NCBI GenBank assembly: GCA_021730945.1
Contig: JAKFYH010000054.1
Location: 20,693-84,692, forward strand
Source: Acidobacteriota bacterium
Lineage (GTDB): Bacteria > Acidobacteriota > Vicinamibacteria > Vicinamibacterales > UBA2999
Direction: 5' to 3'
Length of the DNA stretch: 64,000 nt
Of the stretch, positions 18,306 to 27,247 are shown piece by piece. Position numbers and translations under genes: made by a program. The number at the start of each line of letters is the position of its first letter. The first letter of the stretch is position 1. The notes under the pieces were generated by a model. The model saw nothing but the letters and a program-made list of their open reading frames with translations. It searched no databases and was not told the origin of the DNA.

Positions 18306-19931
18306 ATGCGACAAACTGCGCTACTCGGCATCCTGGTGTTCGCGACCGCCGTGTCGGCGCAAAGCGGCGCCCCCTTCAACGACTCGATCAGGGTCGCCGA
18401 CCTCAAAGCCGACCTGTTCTTCCTGGCCGGCGACGGCATGAAAGGGCGGCTGGTGGGCACGGCGGAGAATGCGCTCGCCGCCGAGTTCGTGCGCTCGCGC
18501 TTCGAACGGGCCGGGCTCAAGCCGGGCGCGCCCAACGGCACGTTCATCCAGGCCACGCAGCTCATGGCCGCCAGCCTCGGCACGCCGAACGCACTCACCG
18601 TGACCCTGCCGGGAGGCTCCACCCTCAGCCTCAAGCCCGAGCAGGACTTCTACCCGCAGCGCTTCAGCGCCAGTGGCTCGGTCAAGGCGCCGGTCGTCTA
18701 TGCCGGCTTCGGCATTCACTCGCCCGCACTCGGACACGACGACTACCGCGACCGGGTCAAGGGACGCATCGCGCTGATCCTCGAACACGAACCGGGCGAG
18801 CGTGACCCGAAGAGCCCCTTCGACGGTGTCGTCACCGCCGAGGCCGCGGTCGCCATCAAGAAGGTGCTGGCGGCGCAGGAGAAGGGCGCGGCCGGGGTGT
18901 TGTTTGTGACTGATGTGCACAACCATCCGGCGACGGCCAACTTCGAGGCGTCGGCGCGCGCGTTCTGGCCCGCCCAGCCGCCGCGCATCGACCGCTTTAC
19001 GCTGGCCAGTTGGGCCGATCGCATCCACATTCCGGTGGGCCAGATCTCGCCGGCGCTGGCCGAACTGATGGTGCGTGGCACCGGCCGTTCACTGCTCGAG
19101 CTGGCAGGGGCCGCCGAGACGGCCGGCGGTTTCGCCGGTCTGCCGCTCGACGGCGTCGAGGCAACCCTGGTGACCGCGGTCGACCGGCATATCGTGCCCG
19201 ACCGCAATGTGCTGGCGTACGTCGAGGGCGGCGATCCCAAGCTCAAGGAGGAAGTCGTCATCATCTCCGCGCACTACGACCACGAGGGCGCCGACGGCGC
19301 GGTGATCTTCAACGGCGCCGATGACGATGGCTCGGGCACGGTGGCGCTGATCGACATCGCCGAGGCCTACGCGTTGGCGGCCGCGGCCGGTCAGCGGCCA
19401 CGGCGGTCGGTGCTGTTTGCGGCATGGGGATCTGAAGAGCGGGGACCGCTGCTGGGCGCGTGGGCGTACACCGAGAGCCCGACCTTCCCGCTCGCGCGCA
19501 CGGTCGGGGTCCTCAACATGGACATGATCGGCCGCAACGAAGAGGTGCAAGCCGGCGGCGGCCCGCGCTTCAACGGTCTTGACGTGCAGACCGCGGAGTC
19601 CAACCGCAACGCGGTGAACATCCTCGGCTACAGCCGTCACCCGGAGCTCAGCGCCGTGGTGGAGCGCGCCAATCGATCGTCGGTGGGGATCGGCCTCGAA
19701 CTGAAGATGCGCTACGACAACAACAGCTCGAACCTGCTGCGGCGAAGCGACCAGTGGCCGTTCCTGCAGGTTGGCGTGCCCGCGCTCTGGTTCCACACCG
19801 GCCTGCATCCCGATTACCACACGCAGTACGACCGGCCCGAGAAGATCAACTACGAGAAGATGGAACGGATCGCGCGGCTGGTACACCAGGCGAGCTGGGT
19901 GCTGGCCAACCAGGACGGACGGCCGAAGTAG
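18306..19931 (+). CDS. secreted M28-family zinc peptidase with PA domain
   Basis: The 541-residue protein has a signal peptide, a protease-associated-like segment (about residues 120-280) and an M28 catalytic domain. Metal and catalytic residues are visible: HYDH starting at residue 323, [21 protein letters not shown] and the late HPDYHTQYD. Most relatives are aminopeptidases that act outside the cytoplasm. It lies 8 bp after nhaC. Confidence 0.92.
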   Translation: MRQTALLGILVFATAVSAQSGAPFNDSIRVADLKADLFFLAGDGMKGRLVGTAENALAAEFVRSRFERAGLKPGAPNGTFIQATQLMAASLGTPNALTVTLPGGSTLSLKPEQDFYPQRFSASGSVKAPVVYAGFGIHSPALGHDDYRDRVKGRIALILEHEPGERDPKSPFDGVVTAEAAVAIKKVLAAQEKGAAGVLFVTDVHNHPATANFEASARAFWPAQPPRIDRFTLASWADRIHIPVGQISPALAELMVRGTGRSLLELAGAAETAGGFAGLPLDGVEATLVTAVDRHIVPDRNVLAYVEGGDPKLKEEVVIISAHYDHEGADGAVIFNGADDDGSGTVALIDIAEAYALAAAAGQRPRRSVLFAAWGSEERGPLLGAWAYTESPTFPLARTVGVLNMDMIGRNEEVQAGGGPRFNGLDVQTAESNRNAVNILGYSRHPELSAVVERANRSSVGIGLELKMRYDNNSSNLLRRSDQWPFLQVGVPALWFHTGLHPDYHTQYDRPEKINYEKMERIARLVHQASWVLANQDGRPK

Positions 19932-19952
19932 GCCGCAGATTCACGCCGATGG
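19931..19952. repeat. dispersed GCAGATTCACGCCGATG microrepeat
   Basis: Directly overlapping the end of the M28 gene is GGCCGCAGATTCACGCCGATG, a form of the CGCAGATGACGCAGATGA word family seen at 430-471 and 54117-54146. It lies in the 46-bp gap between convergent genes. Confidence 0.5.
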
Positions 19953-19977
19953 TGCGGCGGCGCCAGGCGGCGGAGTT

Positions 19978-20310
19978 CTACAACTGGTACGGAATACGAA
20001 TGCCCGGCTCGTCGGCCGGGAAGTCCTTGGTGTTACGGGTCACGAGCAACGCCGATTCGTGTCGTGCCGAAGCCCAGATGAGGGCGTCGGGCACGCGAAT
20101 CCGCGAGGTCTGCCGGATCTCCGCGGCATCCCGGGCAATGGCGCGCGTCACCTCAATGACGCGAAAGTCGCGTAGGAACATCTCGACGACATCGCCTTCT
20201 GCTGCGCTGCGAACACCGGCCTGCAACTCCACCCAGGTCACGATGCTGATCAGCGGCTGGCGATGACGGGTGAGCTCCGCCTGCGCAGGTTCGATGCCCT
20301 TGAGCGCACC
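19978..20310 (-). pseudogene. PIN-domain toxin remnant lacking its N-terminus
   Basis: From about 20310 down to the TAG at 19978 the frame reads a VapC-like PIN domain: the acidic residue in TWVELQAG, the aspartate in RVPDALIWASA and the late TRNTKDF are all present. The usual opening strand with the first catalytic aspartate (LDTNVLID-type) is missing; the frame instead runs upstream into unrelated sequence, and the only nearby ATG (in CCATGG at 20310) is in another frame. No antitoxin gene adjoins it. A deletion joined it to the neighbouring membrane-protein gene, which ends at 20319. Confidence 0.65.
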
Positions 20311-20318
20311 ATGGCTTC

Positions 20319-20681
20319 TTAGAGGAGCACGTAGGCAGCCACCGGCAGGCCCGCGAGAAAAGCCCAACGGAGCATGACCGCCCATCCGGGGCTGGTTCCG
20401 ACGCGTAACCAGCCGGCTCGGCGCCCGCGCGACAGAAACCACCACTTGGTCACGTCGAACACGCCCGCGGGAGACAGCGACATCATCAGGCCCAGTCCGA
20501 ACTCGAACACGCGGTAACTGTCGGACACCTCGAGCACCACGGCCGTCCAGAGCGCGCCGGCGATGATCGACAGCGCCATGCGATCCAGGGGATGCGCGCC
20601 CGGACTGAGCAGCATCGACGTGGAGCGGAGCCCGAGCGACAAGCCGGCCAGCGACACCAGCAGCACCAGCAGGACGATCAT
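20319..20681 (-). CDS. small integral membrane protein, unknown function
   Basis: The 120-residue protein has three or four hydrophobic segments (about residues 2-18, 35-50, 62-75 and 100-118) and a basic loop (RGRRAGWLR). I do not recognise a family. Its ATG overlaps the stop of the upstream beta-propeller gene (ATGA), so the two are translationally coupled. Its 3' end abuts the PIN remnant. Confidence 0.65.
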   Translation of the reverse strand: MIVLLVLLVSLAGLSLGLRSTSMLLSPGAHPLDRMALSIIAGALWTAVVLEVSDSYRVFEFGLGLMMSLSPAGVFDVTKWWFLSRGRRAGWLRVGTSPGWAVMLRWAFLAGLPVAAYVLL

Positions 20682-21706
20682 GCGAGGGCCGTCCGGCTCT
20701 CGCCCGGCGCGGTGTCGGCGGCAAACGAGAAGACCGATTCATTGGAGGCCACCACGAGTTGGCCGCCGGGACCAAATGCCAGGCCGACCAACCCGCCGCC
20801 GGCGACCACGAGCTCGGGTGGCGATCCTGGGCGCACGGCATAGACGCCGGAGGCGCCGGCCAACGCTTCCACCACGTGCAAGGTGCCCGACGCGTCGAAT
20901 GCCAGCCCTTGAGGCCGGCCGAACCTGAAGTCGAGCGTCTCAACCGCACCGTTGGGACTGATGCGCCGCACCGAGTCGTACGACGCCAGCGTCGGCGCGG
21001 CGACATACAGGTCGCCGGTGGGCGACATCGCCAGGTGAAACGCCGCGACGCTCGACGGCACGGTGGCAAACGTCTCGGTCCGTCCGCTCGGGTGAATGCG
21101 AAAGATGGTGCCGCCGCGATCGCCGACGTACAACGAGCCTTCGGCGTCGAAGGCCAGGCCGCACGCCACACCCAGGTCGGAGGCCATCACCTCGTACTGG
21201 CCATCGGCAAACACGCGGTAGACACGGCCATCGAAGCGGCTCGACACATACAGCCGGCCGTCAGGCCCCATCGCCATCGAGGTCGGGTTGACCAGGCCAT
21301 GCACAAAGGGCTCGCGCGCGCCGCCCGCCGCCGGGATTCTGAACACCGAGACCGACGCCTCTTGTCCGCGCGATCCGCTGTAGGTGACATAAAGCGATCC
21401 GTCGGGGCCGAAGACGGGGTTATCAACCTGATGCAGTCCCGTGGCGAGCAACGCGCCGATCCGTGCGTACAACGTGGCGCCGGGGACCCAGGCCACCTTC
21501 ACGGGCGACTCGCCGCCGTCGAGTCCGGCGGGCACGATCACGGCCAGGCGCCCGGTGGACGCGAAGGCCATGCGGGCGGGCTGGCCGCCGATGGTCACGA
21601 GGTCTGAGGTGGATTCGGGCTGCGGAAAGCCATCGCCGCTCAGCCACAGCCGGCCGCCTTCCACGGCGCGAACCGGCTCCAGGCTTGTCAAGACCGGCAA
21701 AGGCAC
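20678..21706 (-). CDS. IPT/TIG plus NHL/SMP-30-like beta-propeller protein
   Basis: About 342 residues. The first 80 form an IPT/TIG-like immunoglobulin fold (LEPVRAVEGGRLWLSGDGF, VTIGGQPAR), followed by repeated blades of the type FGPDGSLYV, MGPDGRLYVSS, FDAEGSLYVGD, MSPTGDLYVA and FDASGTLHVVE, i.e. a six-bladed NHL-like propeller. I see no lactonase metal site. I chose the GTG at 21706; sequence upstream is shared with the end of the HNH gene, and no signal peptide is visible with any start. Confidence 0.7.
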   Translation of the reverse strand: MPLPVLTSLEPVRAVEGGRLWLSGDGFPQPESTSDLVTIGGQPARMAFASTGRLAVIVPAGLDGGESPVKVAWVPGATLYARIGALLATGLHQVDNPVFGPDGSLYVTYSGSRGQEASVSVFRIPAAGGAREPFVHGLVNPTSMAMGPDGRLYVSSRFDGRVYRVFADGQYEVMASDLGVACGLAFDAEGSLYVGDRGGTIFRIHPSGRTETFATVPSSVAAFHLAMSPTGDLYVAAPTLASYDSVRRISPNGAVETLDFRFGRPQGLAFDASGTLHVVEALAGASGVYAVRPGSPPELVVAGGGLVGLAFGPGGQLVVASNESVFSFAADTAPGESRTALA

Positions 21707-21728
21707 ATCACTTTCGACCCACGCGACA

Positions 21729-22262
21729 TCACGCGTCGTCCAGTTCGAGATTCCAGTACAGGTAGTCGCGCCAGCTCTCGGGCGCACTGCGCAGCCCAAT
21801 GGTGATGCGGATGGCCGGGGCCGACATCGGCCGCCGCGGCGGGCGCACCAGCCGCATGCGCGCCTCGTCTGGCGTGCGTCCACCCTTGCGCCGATTGCAC
21901 GAGACGCAGCAGGTGACGATGTTCTCCCAGTCCTTGCGGCCGCCCTGCGACACCGGTACCACGTGGTCGAAGGTGAGTTCTTGTGTCGGGAACACATCCG
22001 CGCAGTACTGGCAGGTGAACTCGTCGCGCGCGTAGATATTGGCGCGCGAGAACGGCACGTAATCGAATCGCTTCTTGATCCGAACGTAACGCAACAGGCG
22101 GATGACCGAGGGAAGTTTGAAGGCGAACGACACCGCGCGGACTTCCCGGTCGTGATGCGCGATGATCTCGACCTTGCCCTGGCACCACAACGTCACCGCC
22201 TTCTGCCAGTTGACAACCTTCAGCGGCTCGTAGGTAGCGTTAAGGAGGAGCGTCTGCTCCAT
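21729..22262 (-). CDS. HNH endonuclease domain protein
   Basis: The 177-residue protein has a small N-terminal domain and an HNH nuclease module: CQYC and CCVSC zinc-binding cysteine pairs, FDHVVPVSQGG with the catalytic histidine, then NIVTC and CNRRKGG. This stand-alone type is widespread in free-living bacteria, and its substrate is generally unknown; no mobile-element context is seen. It precedes the propeller gene on the same strand. Confidence 0.9.
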   Translation of the reverse strand: MEQTLLLNATYEPLKVVNWQKAVTLWCQGKVEIIAHHDREVRAVSFAFKLPSVIRLLRYVRIKKRFDYVPFSRANIYARDEFTCQYCADVFPTQELTFDHVVPVSQGGRKDWENIVTCCVSCNRRKGGRTPDEARMRLVRPPRRPMSAPAIRITIGLRSAPESWRDYLYWNLELDDA

Positions 22263-22335
22263 TTACGCGACATTGTGCCATGAATCACGCGGGACTACAC
22301 AATTCGGCACGCGGGCCGATAAGGACAAAGAAGTG

Positions 22336-22965
22336 ATGGTCCACCTGTGCGCGATGCGCTTCGGCGGGCAGGCGCGAATCCTGTTGGCCGCCGGCCTGGC
22401 GGCCCTTGTGACCGGGTGCGCCAGTTCCGGCAGCATGGTGCACACGCCGCGGCCCTTCCCGACCCCCGGGGGGAATGGCCCGACCGCGGCTCCCGCCCCC
22501 GCCGAGGCGGGGGGCGCGCCTGCTGCCGCCGTGCCACCACCGTCGGTACCCGGCCGCCCACGGACATCGGGACCCAGCCTCCCGTCCGGCCGGACCGCCG
22601 ATGGCTACGCGCTGTCGAGCACGGCCCTGTCGTTACGCGGCGCCCCTTATCGCGACGGCGGCGGCGACCCGAGCGGTTTCGACTGCAGCGGCTTTGTCAC
22701 CTACGTTTATCAGCAGCACGGCGTCGCCGTGCCGCGGGTGGTCCGCGATCAGTTCCGGGTCGGCAAGACCGTCGATCGCAGCCGGCTCGAGGCCGGCGAC
22801 CTGGTGTTCTTCAGCACGGTGGCGCCGGGCGCCTCGCACGTGGGCATCATGATTGGCGGCGACCAGTTCATCCACGCTCCGAGCGAACGCGGCGTCGTCC
22901 GGGTCGAGAACCTGAGCTCGCAGTACTGGTCCAGCCGCTACGTCGGCGCCCGACGGGTCAGCTAG
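22336..22965 (+). CDS. NlpC/P60 family lipoprotein (cell-wall endopeptidase)
   Basis: The 209-residue protein begins with a lipoprotein signal (LAALVTGC, lipid-modified C28), a Pro/Ala-rich spacer and an NlpC/P60 domain with catalytic C117 in GFDCSGFV, H168 in SHVGIM and H180 in FIHAPS. Such enzymes cut gamma-D-glutamyl-diaminopimelate bonds in peptidoglycan. ATG at 22336 follows purine-rich AAAGAAG. The gene's end overlaps the convergent mtgA end by 8 bp; both act on peptidoglycan. Confidence 0.92.
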   Translation: MVHLCAMRFGGQARILLAAGLAALVTGCASSGSMVHTPRPFPTPGGNGPTAAPAPAEAGGAPAAAVPPPSVPGRPRTSGPSLPSGRTADGYALSSTALSLRGAPYRDGGGDPSGFDCSGFVTYVYQQHGVAVPRVVRDQFRVGKTVDRSRLEAGDLVFFSTVAPGASHVGIMIGGDQFIHAPSERGVVRVENLSSQYWSSRYVGARRVS

Positions 22966-23752
22966 GCGGCGGCACCGGCGGCGACTGATTGACGGGCGCC
23001 GGGAACGGCGCCGGCGCAGGCGCGACCGGCGGCGTGTCCCTGATCCCCATCCGCCTGATGATGATTTGCTGACGGCGGAGCAGCCGCCGGGTCGGTTTCG
23101 CCGGGCTGTGCTCGCGCGGGTTGATGATGGCGCCGGCGAGCAGCGCCGCCTGCTCGACGCTCAACGATGCGCACGGCCCGCCGAAGTAGGCGCGCGCCGC
23201 GGCCTCGCACCCGAAGATGCCGTCGCCCCATTCGATCATGTTCAGGTAGATCTCGAAGATGCGCCGCTTGCTGAGCGCCACTTCAAGGCGGCGGGCAATC
23301 AACAACTCCGTCACCTTGCGCATCGGATTACGCGTGGGCGACAGGTAGAGGTTCTTCGCCAGCTGCTGCGTGATGGTGCTGCCGCCGCGCAGGAACTGGC
23401 CCTCCTCCCAGTTCTTCTCCAGCGACGCCCTGAGTTCGGTGAGATCGACGCCGTCGTGATCGTAGAAAGCGGCGTCCTCGGTCACGATCACGGCGCGGCG
23501 CAGGACGGCGGAAATCTGGCTGTGGGGAACCCAACGGTGTCGAATCTGGAACTGGTCGCGGCCGGCCGCGGCGGCTTCCCTGATGCGCAGCTCCATGAAC
23601 GCCGTCGTCGCAGGATTGACGGTCGCCAGGCCGCGCACGTCGGGGAGGGTCAGGTAGAGGTAGGCGATATAGGCAAAACCGAGCGCGCCAAAGGCGAGGA
23701 CGCTCTTCAGGATCCGCTTCCAAATGGAGGTCCGCGCCCGGGCCGCTGGCAT
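22958..23752 (-). CDS. mtgA: monofunctional biosynthetic peptidoglycan transglycosylase
   Basis: The 264-residue protein has one N-terminal membrane anchor (about residues 16-34) and a GT51 domain: TEDAAFYDHDG with the catalytic glutamate, GGSTITQQLAKNLYL, RKVTELLIARRLE and KRRIFEIYLNMIEWG. It polymerises lipid II into glycan strands at the outer face of the inner membrane. No transpeptidase domain follows; the tail is Pro-rich. Confidence 0.94.
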   Translation of the reverse strand: MPAARARTSIWKRILKSVLAFGALGFAYIAYLYLTLPDVRGLATVNPATTAFMELRIREAAAAGRDQFQIRHRWVPHSQISAVLRRAVIVTEDAAFYDHDGVDLTELRASLEKNWEEGQFLRGGSTITQQLAKNLYLSPTRNPMRKVTELLIARRLEVALSKRRIFEIYLNMIEWGDGIFGCEAAARAYFGGPCASLSVEQAALLAGAIINPREHSPAKPTRRLLRRQQIIIRRMGIRDTPPVAPAPAPFPAPVNQSPPVPPPS

Positions 23753-23769
23753 CCAGCGATTATACGGGG

Positions 23770-25212
23770 CTAACCCTCGACCACAATCTTGATGCGCTCG
23801 CCTGCTTGCGGCTGGGCGTTCACCTCATGGTCGTTCATGATCGCCAGCGTCGCCGCGTTCACGATGTTCTTGCCCTGGCGCACCGCGATCGACTGCCACG
23901 AGTCGCCGGCCTTCACGACATAGAAGTCAACCCGATTGGGCTGCACGCGGGACGCCTCGGCAGCGCTCAGTTGATGGAAGGACTGGATCGACCCCAGCAC
24001 GTCGCGATCCACCAGATCGAACTCGGCTTCCGGCGCGAAGCCGGCCACGACATAGAACTGGCGGCCCAGGGCGATGTGCGCCGCCCGCATCATCACCTTG
24101 CCCGTGCCCTTTGCCGTCCCGCGGTAGAGGCCGACATGCGCGGCCTGGCCGTTGATCTGCTCGCTGCGGCCATCCACCACGGCATAGCCGGCCGCCCGCA
24201 TCGACGCCGTCGCCACGTCGCCCAGCGAACTGGACGACCGCGGCCGCTCCACCTCCTGCAGCACCATGTAGTGTTCAGTGCCAGGCTCGCGCGCCATCAC
24301 CGCGTCGGGGGTATTGGTGACCTCCCAGCCTTCGGGAAAGCTGAGTCCGAACCGCAAGGCGGGATGCAGGAACACATGGCCGCGCACGATCCCGTCTTCA
24401 GGATTGTCGCCGTAGACCAGGCCCTCGATGTGATCGAGATAGACGTCGCGATTGCGCTTGGCCGCAGTCGGTGACGCAAACCTGGCGACCACCGGCTCGG
24501 CTTCGCCGACCCGCGAACCGGGATCGGGATGGGTCGAGAGCCAGTTGGGCACGCCGCGCTCGCTAAGCGAGTCCACCCGCGCGAGCGTCGACAAGAACCG
24601 CGGCACGCCGGCGGGATCCCAACCCGCGCTCGATCCGTACTCCACGCCGAGCCGGTCGGCTTCGAGCTCGGCATCGCGCCCATGCTTGAGGAACAGCACG
24701 CCGAGTCCGGTGGCGCCAAGATCGGTGAACGGACGCGTGCTCGGAACGAAGATGCTGAGCACGGTCAGTCCGAGGTTGGCCTGCGCCTGCCGCGTGTAGG
24801 CCTGCGCCGCGTGGCGCGCCGTGACATGGCCGATCTCGTGACCTAACACGCCGGCCAACTCCGACTCGTCGTCCAGATACGAGAGAATGCCGCGCGTGAG
24901 GTAGATGTAGCCGCCCGGCAACGCGAACGCGTTGATGGCCGGACTGTCGACGATGGTGAAGGTCCAGGGGAGATTGGGCCGATGCGAGGTGCGCGCCAGG
25001 TCCTGGCCAATCTCGCTGACGTAGGCCTGAAGCTTGGGGTCGTTATAGACGCCCATCTCCCGGCGAATCTCCGCATCCTGCTGCTGGCCGATGGCCAGTT
25101 CCTCGGCCTCGCTGAGCAACGACATCTGCCGCTTGCCGGTGACCGGATTGGTGGCGCACGCCGCCGTGAGCGTGGCGAGAACCACGACGAGGACGCCGGT
25201 ACCCTTTCTCAT
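23770..25212 (-). CDS. M48-family metallopeptidase lipoprotein with LysM-like tail
   Basis: This 480-residue protein starts with a lipobox (LTAAC, C19), then NPVTGKRQ, and has the M48 zinc site HEIGH (residues 125-129) with a downstream ExxxD (ELEADRLG). The C-terminal 50 residues (VVKAGDSWQSIA...GERIKIV) resemble a LysM-type peptidoglycan-binding motif. Relatives include BepA/YggG-like proteins in outer-membrane protein quality control. ATG at 25212 gives the lipoprotein signal; the earlier ATG at 25266 does not. Confidence 0.9.
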   Translation of the reverse strand: MRKGTGVLVVVLATLTAACATNPVTGKRQMSLLSEAEELAIGQQQDAEIRREMGVYNDPKLQAYVSEIGQDLARTSHRPNLPWTFTIVDSPAINAFALPGGYIYLTRGILSYLDDESELAGVLGHEIGHVTARHAAQAYTRQAQANLGLTVLSIFVPSTRPFTDLGATGLGVLFLKHGRDAELEADRLGVEYGSSAGWDPAGVPRFLSTLARVDSLSERGVPNWLSTHPDPGSRVGEAEPVVARFASPTAAKRNRDVYLDHIEGLVYGDNPEDGIVRGHVFLHPALRFGLSFPEGWEVTNTPDAVMAREPGTEHYMVLQEVERPRSSSSLGDVATASMRAAGYAVVDGRSEQINGQAAHVGLYRGTAKGTGKVMMRAAHIALGRQFYVVAGFAPEAEFDLVDRDVLGSIQSFHQLSAAEASRVQPNRVDFYVVKAGDSWQSIAVRQGKNIVNAATLAIMNDHEVNAQPQAGERIKIVVEG

Positions 25213-25349
25213 ACCCTGGGGACTGCAACCCCCGTACCAGAGCCGGGCGTCACGGTTTACGGACATCCGGCGAATCTTTCACCTTCTTCAATGCCTGAAG
25301 TGGCAAATCGACCAGTTCTGGGGACGAACGGGAGTCGCAGCCCGGGCGG

Positions 25350-26276
25350 CTAGGACTCCCGGTCGGGTGCGGCGACCAGGTTGGTCGCCAGCACGATGGC
25401 GAAGATGGCGATGGCCGGGGTCAGCGTCCAGGGAAAGCGCGCGACGGCATTGTAGTTGCCGGCTTCCGCCAGCATGGTCCCCCAGCTGGCCACCGGCTCG
25501 GGGAACCCGAGTCCGACAAACGACAGCGTGGCTTCAGCCAGGATGAATCCCGGCAACAACAGGGTCGCCTGGATCACCAGGTGCCCCGAGCAGGCGGGGA
25601 TCAGGTGGTGAAGCAGAATGCGCAACGGGCTCGCGCCGAGCGAGCGCGCGGCCTGGACGTACTCGCGATCGCGTTCGGCGGCAACGATCGCGCGCACGCC
25701 CCGGGCGACAAAGGGCCAGCCGACCGCGACAAAGATGCCGGCGACCAGCAGGAACACGGTGGAGGCCGGCAGCACCAGCGGCAGCACCGACCGCAGGACC
25801 AGCACGACATAGATCACCGGCAGGATGAGCACGAAGTCGGCCACTCGCATGACCAGATCGTCGACCCAGCCACCGCGAAAACCAGCCCAGGCACCGGCGA
25901 GCGCGCCAATCACGACGGCACCGAGCGTCGCAAACAAGGCCAGGCCGACCGACGTCCGCGCGCCGTAGAGCAAGCGCGAGAGCACATCGCGCCCGAAGTT
26001 GTCGGCGCCAAGCAGGAACACCGGTGGATCGCCGGCGGCCACGAACCATGGCAGCGGCAACGCCCGCGTGCGATCGGTGTCGAAGCGTTGCTCGAGGCGA
26101 TCGGCGAGTACGACCGGATGCACCACCGGCAGGCCGAGGCCTTGCAGGTAGGGCCGCATCGGCGGCGCGTGCAGGAAATCGCGGAACGCCTGGCTGGCCT
26201 GATACGGCGCCAGCCACGGCGCGGCCAGCGACAGCGCGGTCAGGAGGAGGACGAAGGTGGCGGCGCGCCTGGTCAC
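25350..26276 (-). CDS. oppC: peptide ABC transporter permease (OppC/DppC type)
   Basis: The 308-residue membrane protein has an N-terminal span and the binding-protein-dependent permease domain, with EAA-loop sequence around RSLGASPLRILLHHLIP and ending in GLGFPEPVASWGTMLAEAG, which is typical of OppC/DppC. It overlaps oppB by 4 bp (ATGA). No OppD/OppF ATPase gene follows, so energy coupling must come from an ATPase encoded elsewhere. Confidence 0.9.
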   Translation of the reverse strand: MTRRAATFVLLLTALSLAAPWLAPYQASQAFRDFLHAPPMRPYLQGLGLPVVHPVVLADRLEQRFDTDRTRALPLPWFVAAGDPPVFLLGADNFGRDVLSRLLYGARTSVGLALFATLGAVVIGALAGAWAGFRGGWVDDLVMRVADFVLILPVIYVVLVLRSVLPLVLPASTVFLLVAGIFVAVGWPFVARGVRAIVAAERDREYVQAARSLGASPLRILLHHLIPACSGHLVIQATLLLPGFILAEATLSFVGLGFPEPVASWGTMLAEAGNYNAVARFPWTLTPAIAIFAIVLATNLVAAPDRES

Positions 26277-27241
26277 GGCGTCTCCCGGGATCGCAGGCGC
26301 GGATCAGCCATCGCCATCAGCGCATCGGCCAGCCACGTGCCGGCGGCCAGGAAGAAGGCGCCGGTCGCGGCGCAGCCGGCCACCAGGTACAGGTCGCGCG
26401 CCTTGAGCGCGTCGTACATCAGGCGCCCCAATCCAGGCCACGCGGTCACCACTTCGACCACGAAGGAGCCGCTGAACAGGCTGCCGATCATCACCCCGTA
26501 GAGCCCCAGCACCGACCGCAGTGACACCGGCCACGCGTGACGGATGATCGCCTGCGCCTGGCCGAGGCCGCGGGCGCGGCTGGCCGCCACGAACGGTTCG
26601 CGGCTCGTCTTCTCGATTGCCTGCGACTGCAGGCGCTCGAGTGTCGCGGCCAACGGCAGGGCGAGCGCGAGCGCGGGAATCGGAACGTGACGGGCAAGGT
26701 CCACCAGCCATCGCGCCCAGTCCTGATCGACACCGGCGGCCGAGGTCATCCCGCCGACCGGCAACCAGCCGGTGCGGGCGGCGAGAAAGACCAGCGCCAG
26801 CGATCCGATCAGAGGCGGCACCGACAACGCCAGGACCGACAAGCCACGGACCACGCTGCGACCCAGCCCACGGGAGCGGCTGCCCGAGTACACGCCAAGC
26901 GGCAGGCCCACCAACGTGGCGACCAGCAGGGCGACCACCGCCAGGACCGCGGTATTGAGCGCGCGTTCACCGATCAGCGTGTTGACGGGGCGTGAGTAAA
27001 GCAGGGAGCGGCCAAAATCGAGCCTTGCCAGGCCGCCGAGCCACGACAGGTATTGGCTGGCGAGCGGCCGATCGAGGCCCAACTCGGCGCGCAGCCGGGA
27101 AAGCGCCTCGGGATCGAGCGCCAGGGCCTGCTCGGAGGCGATGTCGCCGGGCGCCAGGCGCGTGAGCAACAGCGACGCCGACGAAACAGTGAGGACCAGG
27201 AGCAGGGCAAAGCCGAGACGCCTCAGCAGGTAGCGTCCCAT
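26273..27241 (-). CDS. oppB: peptide ABC transporter permease (OppB/DppB type)
   Basis: The 322-residue protein starts MGRYLLRRLG like OppB/DppB permeases and has about six membrane segments; the EAA loop reads ASRARGLGQAQAIIRHAW. It forms the inner-membrane channel with the following oppC product. It begins 6 bp after the substrate-binding protein gene. Confidence 0.92.
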   Translation of the reverse strand: MGRYLLRRLGFALLLVLTVSSASLLLTRLAPGDIASEQALALDPEALSRLRAELGLDRPLASQYLSWLGGLARLDFGRSLLYSRPVNTLIGERALNTAVLAVVALLVATLVGLPLGVYSGSRSRGLGRSVVRGLSVLALSVPPLIGSLALVFLAARTGWLPVGGMTSAAGVDQDWARWLVDLARHVPIPALALALPLAATLERLQSQAIEKTSREPFVAASRARGLGQAQAIIRHAWPVSLRSVLGLYGVMIGSLFSGSFVVEVVTAWPGLGRLMYDALKARDLYLVAGCAATGAFFLAAGTWLADALMAMADPRLRSRETP

Positions 27242-27247
27242 GCCGCG

